DNA of 16,805 nt from Paracoccaceae bacterium. GTDB lineage: Bacteria > Pseudomonadota > Alphaproteobacteria > Rhodobacterales > Rhodobacteraceae. The notes below the pieces were generated by a model. It searched no databases. It was not told the DNA's origin and worked only from the letters and a program-made list of their open reading frames with translations. Positions 7,211-15,587 of this stretch are shown piece after piece. The position numbers and the translations under genes were made by a program. Each line of letters opens with the position of its first letter. Within the stretch, counting starts at the first letter, position 1. The stretch spans positions 1,077 to 17,881 of the forward strand of contig DOIS01000101.1 in NCBI GenBank assembly GCA_003511785.1. Direction: 5' to 3'.

Positions 7211-7223
7211 CGCAGAAACTGCG
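7211..7223. promoter_or_regulatory. Dyad at the predicted ilvE transcription start
   Basis: CGCAG-AAA-CTGCG is a perfect 5-bp inverted repeat. It begins 2 bp downstream of the proposed ilvE -10 box (minus strand), so it would overlap the transcription start. It may be a repressor site or a small 5' hairpin of the ilvE leader. Its meaning is inferred from position only. Confidence 0.3.
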
Positions 7224-7225
7224 AT

Positions 7226-7254
7226 TCGATACCGCTTCGCTCTTGGAATGTCAA
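7226..7254 (-). promoter_or_regulatory. Candidate ilvE promoter
   Basis: On the minus strand a perfect TTGACA (7254-7249) is separated by 17 bp from TATCGA (7231-7226). This leaves a leader of about 80 nt before the ilvE ATG. The -35 hexamer lies inside the spacer of the opposing petP promoter candidate, so the two promoters would overlap. Confidence 0.5.
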
Positions 7255-7271
7255 CAAGGCTGACTTAAACT
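7243..7271 (+). promoter_or_regulatory. Candidate petPR promoter with internal dyad
   Basis: TTGGAA (7243-7248) and TAAACT (7266-7271) are 17 bp apart and end 24 bp before the petP ATG. Each matches four of six consensus bases. GTCA (7250-7253) and TGAC (7261-7264) form a short inverted repeat inside the spacer, a natural place for a MarR-type repressor. The dyad is short and could be chance. Confidence 0.35.
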
Positions 7272-7295
7272 GCCGAAAAAGAGGATAGGGGGCGC

Positions 7296-7805
7296 ATGTC
7301 GGACGGAAGAAGTGGAGCGGGATATGGCGGCGAAAGCCTGCTCTATCTCACCGACGAACAACTCAGGCAGGGGATCGAGGCGATGTTCTTCGCCTATCGC
7401 GGCTTCACCGCCGACCCCGACCGCATCCTTGCCGACCTATCCTATGGCCGCGCCCATCACCGGGCGATCCATTTCATCCACTGCGCGCCGGGCACCACGG
7501 TCAACAACCTGCTGACCATTCTCGGCGTGACCAAGCAGTCGCTGAACCGCGTGTTGAGAACTCTCATCGCCGACGGCCTGGTCGAAAGCCGCGTCGGCGC
7601 GCAGGACAAGCGCGAGCGCAACCTCCACCTGACCGAGGCCGGGGCCGCGCTCGAGCAGAAGCTCTCCGACGCCCAGCGCGCCCGCATGCGCGCCGCCTAC
7701 CGCGAGGCCGGCCCCGAGGCGGTCGCGGGCTTTCGCCAAGTGCTCGAGGCGATGATGGACCCCGAGATGCGGCGCGCCTATATCCGGCTGCGGGACAAAG
7801 CATGA
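7296..7805 (+). CDS. petP: MarR-family regulator, PetP-like
   Basis: The 169-residue protein is a winged-helix MarR regulator. An N-terminal dimerisation helix is followed by the HTH (about 63-97) TTVNNLLTILGVTKQSLNRVLRTLIADGLV. The wing ESRVGAQDKRERNLHLTEAG (about 98-117) has the family's DKRxRxxxLT pattern, and C-terminal helices end the protein. In Rhodobacter capsulatus a MarR-like PetP and a response regulator PetR are encoded next to petABC. The same trio here supports the symbol, which rests on context plus family. The ribosome-binding site is GAGGATAGGGGG. Its stop overlaps the response-regulator start (ATGA at 7802-7805), giving translational coupling. It diverges from ilvE. Confidence 0.8.
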   Translation: MSDGRSGAGYGGESLLYLTDEQLRQGIEAMFFAYRGFTADPDRILADLSYGRAHHRAIHFIHCAPGTTVNNLLTILGVTKQSLNRVLRTLIADGLVESRVGAQDKRERNLHLTEAGAALEQKLSDAQRARMRAAYREAGPEAVAGFRQVLEAMMDPEMRRAYIRLRDKA

Positions 7806-8503
7806 CCGACCCCGACGCCCATCTTCTCATCGTCGACGACGACGAGCGCATTCGCGATCTGTTGCGCAAATTCCTGATGCGCAACGGCTTCCTTGTCACG
7901 GCGGCGCGCGACGCGGCCCATGCGCGGCGTCTGCTGGCGGGGCTGGACTTCGACCTGATCGTGCTCGACGTGATGATGCCGGGCGAAGACGGTGTCAGCC
8001 TGACCCGCGCGCTGCGCGAGACCCGCGCGACGCCGATCCTGCTGCTCACTGCGCGCGGCGAGACCGAACACCGCATCGCCGGGCTTGAGGCCGGGGCCGA
8101 CGACTACCTGGCCAAACCGTTCGAGCCCAAGGAACTGCTGCTCAGGATCAACGCGATCCTGCGCCGGATGCCGCAGGCGTCAAGCTCCGACAGCCTGCCG
8201 AAGATCCTGCATCTCGGCCCGATCCGCTATGACATCGACCGCGCCGAGATGTGGCAGGGTGAGGCCCCGATCCGCCTGACGGCGACCGAAAGCCAGCTCA
8301 TGCGCATCTTCTCCGCCTGCCCCGGCGAGCCGGTGAGCCGCGCCAAGCTGGTCGAGGAGCTGGGCCGTGACCGGGGCCAGGCGCAGGAGCGCGCGGTGGA
8401 CGTGCAGATCACCCGCCTGCGCCGCAAGATCGAGGCCAACCCGAAACAGCCGCGCTACCTGCAAACCGTGCGCGGCGCGGGCTACATGCTGGCCCCGGAC
8501 TGA
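7802..8503 (+). CDS. petR: OmpR-family response regulator, PetR-like
   Basis: The 233-residue protein has a receiver domain (about 7-122) with the acidic pocket D12/D13/D14, phosphorylatable D56 in LIVLDVMMPGEDG, T83 and K105 in YLAKPFEPKELL. A winged-helix output domain (about 135-231) ends with DVQITRLRRKIEANP and YLQTVRGAGYML, the OmpR/PhoB type. No sensor kinase is in the window. In R. capsulatus, petR next to the bc1 operon was reported to be needed for growth that depends on that complex, so a similar role here is an inference from neighbourhood. It overlaps petP by four bases and is convergent with petC; about 115 bp and a terminator separate the pair from petC. Confidence 0.85.
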   Translation: MTDPDAHLLIVDDDERIRDLLRKFLMRNGFLVTAARDAAHARRLLAGLDFDLIVLDVMMPGEDGVSLTRALRETRATPILLLTARGETEHRIAGLEAGADDYLAKPFEPKELLLRINAILRRMPQASSSDSLPKILHLGPIRYDIDRAEMWQGEAPIRLTATESQLMRIFSACPGEPVSRAKLVEELGRDRGQAQERAVDVQITRLRRKIEANPKQPRYLQTVRGAGYMLAPD

Positions 8504-8534
8504 GCGCGCCCGGCCTTTCCTCTTGCGGGATATA

Positions 8535-8576
8535 CTCTGGGGGTGAATGGCGAAGCCAGAGGGGACAACGCCCTCT
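8535..8576. repeat. Two competing short hairpins after petR
   Basis: CTCTGG (8535-8540) can pair with CCAGAG (8556-8561), while AGAGGG (8558-8563) can pair with CCCTCT (8571-8576). The two 6-bp stems share bases and are mutually exclusive. The unit sits between the petR stop and the petC terminator and has no T-run. It resembles the short GC-rich intergenic palindromic units common in Rhodobacterales, but I have only one copy here and cannot show it is repeated. Confidence 0.35.
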
Positions 8577-8618
8577 ACCCCTTGAGATCGCATGCGCGCA
8601 TCGCGCGCACTTTAAAAA

Positions 8619-8649
8619 CGAAAAAACCCCGCGACAGGCGCCGCAGGGT
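8619..8649 (-). terminator. Intrinsic terminator of petABC
   Basis: On the minus strand ACCCTGCG (8649-8642) pairs with CGCGGGGT (8633-8626), an 8-bp stem with one G-T pair. The loop has 8 bases and is followed directly by a T-run (8625-8621), then CG and more Ts. It starts 24 bp beyond the petC stop. On the plus strand the same stem is followed only by CGTTTC, so it is a good stop for petC and a weaker one for petR. Confidence 0.75.
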
Positions 8650-8673
8650 CGTTTCATGCGTGTCGCGCAGGGC

Positions 8674-9477
8674 TCAGCCTTCGAACCGCTTGCCCTTGAC
8701 CGGCGCCCAGAGTTTCTTGTTGGTGAGATAGAGCAGCACCGACAGAACGGTGAGGAACAGCACGCCGACGAACCCGACCTGCTTGCGCGCCATCATCTTG
8801 GGCTCGGCGGTCCACATCAGGAAAGCCGAGACATCCTTGGACATCTGCTCGACCGAGGCCACGGTCCCGTCGGCATACTCCACCTGCTCGTCGAAGAGCG
8901 GCGGGGCCATCGAGATCCATCCACCCGGGAAGGCCGTGTTCTCCCAGAACATCGCGCCGGCTTCCATCTTCTCCTCGCCGGTATAGCCGGTCAAAAGAGA
9001 ATACATGTACTCGGCACCGCCCATGCCCCGGAAGAACTGGTTGATCCCAAGCCCGTAGGGCCCGTGGAACCCGGCCCGCGCCTTGGCCATCAGGCTCAGG
9101 TCCGGCGCACCGGCGGCGGTCACCGCCGGGAAATGGTCGGTCGGGATCGCCGGGCGGAAATCGTCCAGCTCGACGTCGAACACCTCGAAATTGTTCGACG
9201 CGTAGACCCGCACCTGGTCCATCGGCATCTCGGGACCGCCCTCGTCGCCCAGCGTGCGGATCGGTACCTGCTTGAGCCCGTGACAGGCGGCGCACGCCTC
9301 GGTGAACACCTGCAAGCCGCGCTGCAACTGGTTGACGTCATAGGTGCCGAAGGGCCCCTCGAAGGAAAAGGCGACATCCTCGATCTTCGTGTCGTAGGCC
9401 CCCGCCGCGAAGGACGCGGCAGGAAGGGCCAGGGCGAGTGCGGCACCCAGTGCGAGTTTCTTGAACATTTGTGTCAT
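8674..9477 (-). CDS. petC: Cytochrome c1 of the bc1 complex
   Basis: The 267-residue precursor has a Sec signal peptide (1-about 24, KKLALGAALALALPAASFA). The heme c site is C62AAC65H66, and the axial methionine is M190 in PGGWISMAPPL. A C-terminal membrane anchor (about 234-252) is followed by a basic tail LTNKKLWAPVKGKRFEG. It takes electrons from the Rieske protein on the periplasmic side of the bc1 complex and passes them to a soluble or anchored cytochrome c. Only C62 and C65 are present, so there is no second disulfide like that in some Rhodobacter c1 proteins. I chose the ATG at 9477 with GAGGAAGAGGACG upstream; the ATG three codons later is too far from it. It is the last gene of petABC, 11 bp after petB. 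Confidence 0.95.
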   Translation of the reverse strand: MTQMFKKLALGAALALALPAASFAAGAYDTKIEDVAFSFEGPFGTYDVNQLQRGLQVFTEACAACHGLKQVPIRTLGDEGGPEMPMDQVRVYASNNFEVFDVELDDFRPAIPTDHFPAVTAAGAPDLSLMAKARAGFHGPYGLGINQFFRGMGGAEYMYSLLTGYTGEEKMEAGAMFWENTAFPGGWISMAPPLFDEQVEYADGTVASVEQMSKDVSAFLMWTAEPKMMARKQVGFVGVLFLTVLSVLLYLTNKKLWAPVKGKRFEG

Positions 9478-9488
9478 CGTCCTCTTCC

Positions 9489-10838
9489 TCAATCCGCCGG
9501 GTTGACCGAAGGCATGGTCTTGGTTCCGCCGGTGTTGGGCGCGTAGTGGGCGTTGAAATCCTCCTCGATCGTCTCGGGCGGCTGCTCGGGCTTCTCGATC
9601 ACGCCGAGGATCGGCAGGATGATCAGGAAATAGGCGAACCAGTAGGCCGAAGCGATCAGCGAGAAGGTCGCGTAAGGCTCTTCCGCGGGCATCGCCCCCA
9701 GCCACATCAGCACCATGAAGTCGATGATCAGCAGGGCGAACCACCACTTGAACATCGGCCGGTACCGGCCCGAGCGCACCGACGAGGTGTCCAGCCAGGG
9801 CGCCAGCGCCATCACCAGGATCGCGCCGAACATGGCCAGCACGCCGAAGAACTTGGCGTCGATGATGCCGCCGGTGATGAAGCTGACGAACTGCACCACC
9901 CAGACCTCCGACGTGAAGGCACGCAGGATCGCGTAGAAGGGCAGGAAATACCATTCCGGCACGATATGCGCGGGCGTCACCAGCGGGTCGGCCTCGATGT
10001 AGTTGTCGGGGTGACCCAGGTAGTTGGGCATGAAGCCGACCACGGCCCAGAAGATCAGCAGGACCACCGCCAGGGCGAACAGGTCCTTGATCACGAAATA
10101 CGGCCAGAACGGCAGCGTGTCCTTCTCGGCCTCGGCCTTCGAGCCACGGCGCACCTCGACCCCGGTGGGGTTGTTGTTGCCGGTGGTGTGGAAGGCCCAG
10201 ATATGCACGATCGACAGGCCCAGGATCACGAAGGGCAGCAGATAGTGCAGCGAGAAGAAGCGGTTCAGCGTGGCGTTGCCCACCGCGGGCCCGCCCAGCA
10301 GCCAGGTCTGAAGACCCTCGCCGATGAACGGGATGGCGCCGAACAGGCCGGTGATCACGGTCGCGCCCCAGAAGGACATCTGACCCCAGGGCAGAACGTA
10401 GCCCATGAAGGCCGTGGCCATCATCAGCAGGTAGATCAGCATCCCGATGATCCAGGTGATCTCGCGCGGAGCCTTGTAGGAGCCGTAATAGAGGCCCCGG
10501 AAGATATGGATATAGACCGCCACGAAGAACAGCGAGGCGCCGTTCTGGTGCAGATAGCGCAGCATGTGCCCGCCATTGACGTTGCGCATGATGTGCTCGA
10601 CGCTGGCGAAGGCCAGGTCGACATGCGGCGTGTAATGCATCGCCAGGACGATGCCGGTGACGATCTGCAACACGAGGCAGAAGAACAGGACGATCCCCCA
10701 GATCCACATCCAGTTGAGGTTCTTGGGCGTGGGGATCATGATGGTGTTGTAAAGCAGCCCGACGATCGGCAGGCGGCGGTGCAGCCACTTCTCGCCGCCC
10801 GTCTTGGGCTCGTAATGGTCGTACGGAATACCTGACAT
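9489..10838 (-). CDS. petB: Cytochrome b of the bc1 complex
   Basis: The 449-residue integral membrane protein has eight core helices and the two heme b ligand pairs H97/H198 and H111/H212, exactly at Rhodobacter numbering. The quinol-oxidation (Qo) site shows WGQMSFWGATVITGLFGAIP (151-170) and PEWY at 294-297. Downstream of PEWY is the ef-loop insertion around SEVWVVQFVSFITGGIIDAKFFG typical of Rhodobacter-type cytochrome b. It oxidises ubiquinol at Qo and reduces quinone at Qi, contributing to the proton gradient. The start ATG follows the petA stop by 12 bp. Large open frames on both strands across this gene are only a by-product of high GC content. Confidence 0.97.
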   Translation of the reverse strand: MSGIPYDHYEPKTGGEKWLHRRLPIVGLLYNTIMIPTPKNLNWMWIWGIVLFFCLVLQIVTGIVLAMHYTPHVDLAFASVEHIMRNVNGGHMLRYLHQNGASLFFVAVYIHIFRGLYYGSYKAPREITWIIGMLIYLLMMATAFMGYVLPWGQMSFWGATVITGLFGAIPFIGEGLQTWLLGGPAVGNATLNRFFSLHYLLPFVILGLSIVHIWAFHTTGNNNPTGVEVRRGSKAEAEKDTLPFWPYFVIKDLFALAVVLLIFWAVVGFMPNYLGHPDNYIEADPLVTPAHIVPEWYFLPFYAILRAFTSEVWVVQFVSFITGGIIDAKFFGVLAMFGAILVMALAPWLDTSSVRSGRYRPMFKWWFALLIIDFMVLMWLGAMPAEEPYATFSLIASAYWFAYFLIILPILGVIEKPEQPPETIEEDFNAHYAPNTGGTKTMPSVNPAD

Positions 10839-10850
10839 CAGCGCGTGTCC

Positions 10851-11414
10851 TTATCCGAGCTTGATGGTAGTTTCATCGACGAACTCGGCCACCGGGATAT
10901 GCAGGTTTTCCGGTGCGGGTCCTTTGCGGATTCGGCCCGAACTGTCGTAGTGCGACCCGTGGCAGGGGCAGAACCAGCCGTGGTATTCCCCGGCCCCGTC
11001 GCCCAGCGGCACGCAGCCCAAATGGGTGCAGACGCCGATCATCACCAGCCATTCGCCAGCTTCGTCCAGGGTACGGTTCTCGTCCACCGCCGGCACGTCG
11101 CCGTTGACGTTGGGGTTGCGCGCCACCTTGTCGGGCAGCGCGTCGAGCGCGACTTCGCGCGATTCCGCGATCTCCTCGGGGGTGCGGCGGCGGATGAAGA
11201 CCGGCTTGCCCAGAAACTTCACGCTGATCTGGGTGCCGACCTCGACATCGGCGACATCGACGCGAATCGACGAGAGCGCCTGCACGTCGGCCGAGGGGTT
11301 CATCTGGTCGATCAGCGGCCAGACCACGGCGCCTGTGGCGACGACGCCGGCGCCGGCCGTGGCATAGTAAAGAAAGTCGCGGCGTGTGCCTTCGTGATCT
11401 TCTGCGCGGGACAC
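10851..11414 (-). CDS. petA: Rieske iron-sulfur protein of the bc1 complex
   Basis: The 187-residue protein opens with a twin-arginine segment T10RRDFLYYATAGAG and a single membrane helix (about 13-35). The hinge MNPSADVQALSSI follows, then the Rieske domain. Box 1 is C129THLGC134 and box 2 is C149PCHGSH, giving 2Fe-2S ligands C129, H131, C149 and H152 and the disulfide C134-C151. RIRKGPAPENLHIPVAEF completes the fold. The cluster moves electrons from quinol to cytochrome c1. I chose a GTG start (11414-11412) with GGGGTAA six bases upstream, because it gives the MSxAEDHxGTRRDFLYY start known from Rhodobacter; an ATG at 11459 would add residues unlike the family. It is the first gene of petABC. 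Confidence 0.94.
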   Translation of the reverse strand: MSRAEDHEGTRRDFLYYATAGAGVVATGAVVWPLIDQMNPSADVQALSSIRVDVADVEVGTQISVKFLGKPVFIRRRTPEEIAESREVALDALPDKVARNPNVNGDVPAVDENRTLDEAGEWLVMIGVCTHLGCVPLGDGAGEYHGWFCPCHGSHYDSSGRIRKGPAPENLHIPVAEFVDETTIKLG

Positions 11415-11490
11415 GACGTTTACCCCAATTCCAGCGCCCGTCCGGGCAAACATGCGCATGCACCGCGCGCGGGCGGTGTCTCATCGCGGG

Positions 11491-11519
11491 CTTCTAGCGT
11501 CGCGCGCGCGTTTCGTCCA
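11491..11519 (-). promoter_or_regulatory. Candidate petABC promoter
   Basis: On the minus strand TGGACG (11519-11514) and TAGAAG (11496-11491) are 17 bp apart, each matching four of six consensus bases. The leader to the petA GTG would be about 70 nt. A better -35 (TTGACC, 11527-11522) is too far from this -10. The spacer is an alternating CG tract. The rest of the 285-bp gap between petA and the GST gene (11415-11699) is very GC-rich, with no gene I can support. Confidence 0.3.
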
Positions 11520-11699
11520 GCGGTCAAAGGCGCGCAGGACGTCGCAGGTCTCCGCCGCTGTCGCGCCGGGGTCACATCCGCGTGAGCCGACCGGGCCGCC
11601 CCGTCTCGCGCCGCGCGCCCGGCGGCGGAGCACCGGCCGGGGTATTTGCAAACCAGAAAGAAGCAGCAGGAGGCGCCGGGCCTCGACCGGCGGCGCGCC

Positions 11700-12308
11700 T
11701 CAGCCCTCGGGCATAGTGGCGACCATGGCCGCGCGCTTGGAGAACTCGATGAACCAGCCGGCCAGCGCCGGATTGCCGCCGCGCCAGTCGCGTCCGCCGT
11801 GCCGGAAATCCAGATATCCCAGCGCGCAGCCCACCGCGATCTGGCCCATGTCCAGCGGCCCGCCCAGATGGCCGATCCAGCGACTTTCCAAGGCGCGCAC
11901 GGCACCGCTCACCTTGCCCCATTGCGCTTCGACCCAACCATCGTATCGCTTGGCCTCTGGGCGCACGCGGCCCTCGTAGACCATCAGCACGGCGGCATCG
12001 AGAATACCGTCGGCCGTGGCCTCGAGCGTCAGCACGTCCCAGATACCCGCGCCGGACGGGTAGAGCCCGGCGCCCAGACGGTCGTCGAGGTAACGGGTGA
12101 TCACCCGGCTGTCATAGAGCGTGCGCCCGTCATCCAGCACCAGCGCCGGCAATTTGCCCAGCGGATTCGCCGCGCGGAGGTCTGGCGCGGTATCGACCGG
12201 GCTGGTGGCCACGTGGTGCTCGACCACGTCGGCCCCGCCGCCCGCTTCATGCAAGAGCACCCGCACCTTGCGGGCATGGGGCGAGGCCTTCGAGCTGATG
12301 AGTTTCAT
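11700..12308 (-). CDS. Glutathione S-transferase family protein, YibF-like
   Basis: The 202-residue protein has a thioredoxin-like N-terminal domain, SSKASPHARKVRVLLHEAG, with the candidate catalytic serine near S9-P10. N48PLGKLP54 gives the glutathione-binding cis-proline, and Y65DSRVI supplies the gamma-glutamyl-binding D66/S67. The all-helical C-terminal domain contains LEATADGILDAAVLMVYEGRVRP and IAVGCALGYLDFR, a pattern matching the E. coli YibF group. GSTs of this kind conjugate or reduce electrophiles with glutathione; the substrate is unknown. AAGGGGG precedes the ATG. It is followed by petA and preceded by the PaiB-like gene, 50 bp away on the same strand. Confidence 0.87.
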   Translation of the reverse strand: MKLISSKASPHARKVRVLLHEAGGGADVVEHHVATSPVDTAPDLRAANPLGKLPALVLDDGRTLYDSRVITRYLDDRLGAGLYPSGAGIWDVLTLEATADGILDAAVLMVYEGRVRPEAKRYDGWVEAQWGKVSGAVRALESRWIGHLGGPLDMGQIAVGCALGYLDFRHGGRDWRGGNPALAGWFIEFSKRAAMVATMPEG

Positions 12309-12358
12309 TCCGGTCCCCCTTTGATGCGCGTCACCCTAGGCGGCGACCGGGCGGCTGT

Positions 12359-12970
12359 CTATGCGTCACGCATCATGCGGGCAAGCGCGGCCAGTTCCTG
12401 CCCCGCGCCCTGCTCGACATGGCCGACCGCCGCGATCCGTACCGCCTCGGGCTTGTTCTGCGAGAGCTTCCAGGTGCCGTCCACCGCCTCGACATGCAGG
12501 CGGCACGGCACGATCTGGCGCATCATCCGCGCCATCGCCTCCGCGTCCATCTTCTCCGCGCGCCATTCCGGCTTGGGCGCCAGCCGCGACTCGGAGGCCC
12601 GCGACAAGCCGTCGAGCTGATCACGCAGCGCGGCATCGGGCAGCCGCTCCAGTCGCCCGGCCAGATGCACCGCGACATAGTTCCAGGTCGGCACCTGATC
12701 GGCCAGCCCATACCAGTCGGGCGAGACATAGCCATCCGGCCCGCTCACCGCGAGAACGGCCCGCAAGGGTTGGCCGAGCGCCCGGGCGATGGGGTTCGAG
12801 CGCACCAGGTGCAGGTCGGCCGCCGCCCCGTCCTCGTCCAGGACGAAAGGGATATGCGAGACCAGCGGAACGCCCTCATGCGCCACGCTCAGAACGCCGA
12901 AGCCCCGGTCGCGGGCGAAGGCGAGGTTCTCGGTGCGGCTGGCGGTGTGAAAGGCGGGGTTGGGGTGCAT
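12359..12970 (-). CDS. PaiB-like FMN-binding protein
   Basis: The 203-residue protein belongs to the FMN-binding negative regulator (PaiB) family with a split-barrel flavin fold. It shows the standard start MHPNPAF, then LVSHIPFVL (36-44), HLVRSNPIAR (54-63), SPDWYGLADQVPTWNYVAVHLAG (83-105), and GTWKLSQNKP (165-174) near the end. In Bacillus, PaiB was described as a transcriptional repressor, but there is no obvious HTH here, and many members may be flavin or heme-utilisation-like enzymes. I assign the family only. A strong hairpin covers its ribosome-binding site AAGGAGG. It lies downstream of thiQ on the same strand, 44 bp away. Confidence 0.85.
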   Translation of the reverse strand: MHPNPAFHTASRTENLAFARDRGFGVLSVAHEGVPLVSHIPFVLDEDGAAADLHLVRSNPIARALGQPLRAVLAVSGPDGYVSPDWYGLADQVPTWNYVAVHLAGRLERLPDAALRDQLDGLSRASESRLAPKPEWRAEKMDAEAMARMMRQIVPCRLHVEAVDGTWKLSQNKPEAVRIAAVGHVEQGAGQELAALARMMRDA

Positions 12971-13002
12971 GGGCGGCCTCCTTCGCGCGTTATCGGCCGC
13001 CC
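12971..13002 (-). promoter_or_regulatory. Hairpin over the ribosome-binding site of the PaiB-like gene
   Basis: On the minus strand GGGCGGCC (13002-12995) pairs perfectly with GGCCGCCC (12978-12971) around a 16-base loop. The second arm directly abuts the ATG at 12970. The ribosome-binding site AAGGAGG (12983-12977) straddles the loop and this arm, so folding would hide part of it. It begins 12 bp beyond the thiQ stop and could also slow transcription, but it has no T-run. Confidence 0.5.
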
Positions 13003-13014
13003 CGTGCGCCCTGT

Positions 13015-13693
13015 CTAGCCCAGGTAGGCGCGCAGCGCCTCGGGCGGGTCGTCCAGCAGCGGGCCGGTGGGTTCGGGCGGATGCGCCTGCCCCTCGGCCA
13101 CCAGGATCACGTCGCTTGCGATCCGGCGCGCTTCACCCGGATCGTGGCTGACCATCAAGAGCGTCGCGCCGGTCTCACCCGCCAGCTCGGCCACCAGGTC
13201 CAGCATCTCGGACTTGAGCGCCGGGCCCAACGCGGCAAAGGGCTCGTCCAGAAGCAGCAGCGGCCGGCCCTGCACCAGCACCCGGGCCAGCGCCGCGCGG
13301 CTCTGCTGCCCCCCCGAGAGCTGCGCCGGGCGGCGCGCGCCCAAGCCCTCCAGCCCCACGCGCGCCAAGGCCCGCGCCACCGTCTTGCGCTGCGCCGCGT
13401 CCAGCCGCAGGTCGGGGCGCAGGCCCAGGCCCACGTTCTCGGCCACCGTGAGATGCGGAAACAGGTTGCCGTCCTGGAACAGCATCGCCACCGGGCGCGC
13501 GCCGGGGCCATCATGGGTGATGTCGCGCCCGCGCCACAACACGCGGCCCTCGATCACCGGCAGGAACCCGGCCACGGCCTCGACCAACGTCGATTTTCCC
13601 GCCCCCGACGGCCCGATCACCGCGACCCGCGCGCCCTTGGGAACGGCCAGGTCGGCGCGCAAGTGAAAGCCGCCATTGTCCACCGTGACGCCC

Positions 13694-13707
<14 letters not shown>
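13015..13707 (-). CDS. thiQ: Thiamine ABC transporter ATPase
   Basis: The 230-residue ABC ATPase has Walker A GPSGAGKST (32-40), the Q-loop at Q78 (MLFQDGNLFPHLTVAENV), signature LSGGQ (130-134), Walker B LLLLDEP (150-156) and H-loop H188. The short length without a regulatory domain, the beginning MLSLEGVTVDNGGFHLRADLAV, and overlap with the ThiP C-terminal half identify it as ThiQ. Its family powers uptake of thiamine or thiamine phosphates with ThiB and ThiP. I chose the ATG at 13707; a longer frame adds residues read from inside thiP. It overlaps the upstream frame by 14 bp. The ATPase looks intact, but its permease partner here is only half present and thiB is missing, so function is doubtful. 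Confidence 0.87.
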
Positions 13708-14728
<1,021 letters not shown>

Positions 14729-14868
14729 GCCCGGCCTCCGGTCCTCGGGCCGTGCCGCCGCCGCGCCCGGCCCCGATGTGGTTGCCGGCGCTTATGGCCG
14801 AAGGGCGGGGTGGGATCAAGCAGCGCCGGAGCGGGGCCTGAGCGGGGCCGAGCCGCACCGGGCCGGGC

Positions 14869-15579
14869 TCAGGCGGCGACGTTCATCAGCTTGTGGTGAC
14901 GCGCGATCGCTTCTTCGAGATCGTCGAAGAACTCCAATTGCCCATCGGCCAGCACGATGCCGGAATCGCAGTATTGCCGGACCTGGGCCATCGAGTGGCT
15001 GACCAGGATCGCGCCCGAGCGTTTCATCCGCTCGGCGAAGACCGCCCGGCTCTTGCGCTTGAAGATGGCGTCGCCCACCGCGGTGACCTCGTCCACCAGG
15101 TAGGTGTCGAAATGGATGCCCATCGACGCCCCGAAGGTCAGCCGCGAGCGCATCCCCGAGGAATAGGTGCGCACCGGCATGTGGAAGAATTTGCCGATCT
15201 CGGCGAAATCCTCGACGAAGGCCAGAAGCTCGTCGGTATCCACGCCATAGATCCGGGCGATGAAGCGGATGTTCTGCGCCCCGGTCAGCTCGGGGTGGAA
15301 CGAGCCGCCGAAGCCCACCGGCCAGGAGATGGTGCCATCGCTGACCACCCGGCCGTGATCGGCGCGCATGGTGCCGGCGATGATCTCCAGCAGGGTCGAC
15401 TTGCCCGCCCCGTTGCGCCCCAGAAGCGCCAGCGACCGCCCCGGCGGCAGGGTCAGGTTGAGGTTGTCGATCACCACCTTGCGCTCGTTCTGGACCCAGA
15501 AACTCTTGGTCAGGTTCTCGAATCTCAGGCTGCCGCGCTGCGGCGCCACCTCGCCCCGTGCCATGCCCCTCGCCGCCAT
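14869..15579 (-). CDS. kpsT: Capsular polysaccharide export ABC ATPase, KpsT-like
   Basis: The 236-residue ATPase has Walker A GRNGAGKST (54-62), the polysaccharide-exporter signature YSSGMRSRL (139-147), Walker B TYLVDEV (159-165) and H195. SWPVGFGGSFHPELTGAQNIRF (85-106) is characteristic of KpsT/CtrD-type exporters. It would energise export of a capsule-like polysaccharide across the inner membrane with a KpsM permease, which is not in the window. I chose the ATG at 15579 with AGGTGAGG upstream; a GTG at 15591 overlapping the previous stop (GTGA) would add four residues. It follows the KpsE-like gene. The 140-bp gap before the hybrid frame is GC-rich with no clear terminator. Confidence 0.9.
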   Translation of the reverse strand: MAARGMARGEVAPQRGSLRFENLTKSFWVQNERKVVIDNLNLTLPPGRSLALLGRNGAGKSTLLEIIAGTMRADHGRVVSDGTISWPVGFGGSFHPELTGAQNIRFIARIYGVDTDELLAFVEDFAEIGKFFHMPVRTYSSGMRSRLTFGASMGIHFDTYLVDEVTAVGDAIFKRKSRAVFAERMKRSGAILVSHSMAQVRQYCDSGIVLADGQLEFFDDLEEAIARHHKLMNVAA

Positions 15580-15587
15580 GGCCACCC

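Noticed and set aside
8674..10788. A 704-codon minus-strand frame that could be read as a petB-petC fusion
   Set aside because: Its first ~437 codons read petB in the wrong frame; only the end is petC, which has its own signal peptide, start and ribosome-binding site. No b-c1 fusion exists here.
9471..10835. A 454-codon plus-strand frame opposite petB
   Set aside because: petB is certain from its heme ligands and PEWY motif; the opposite frame is rich in Asp/His/Gln/Arg and matches nothing.
11522..11527. TTGACC as the -35 box of petABC
   Set aside because: The nearest usable -10 (TAGAAG) is more than 20 bp away, outside normal spacing.
11640..11680. Dispersed repeat resembling Roseobacter intergenic GTATTTGCAAACCAGAAAGAAG-like text
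   Set aside because: Only a single copy is present and the resemblance rests on memory, so it is not reported as a repeat.
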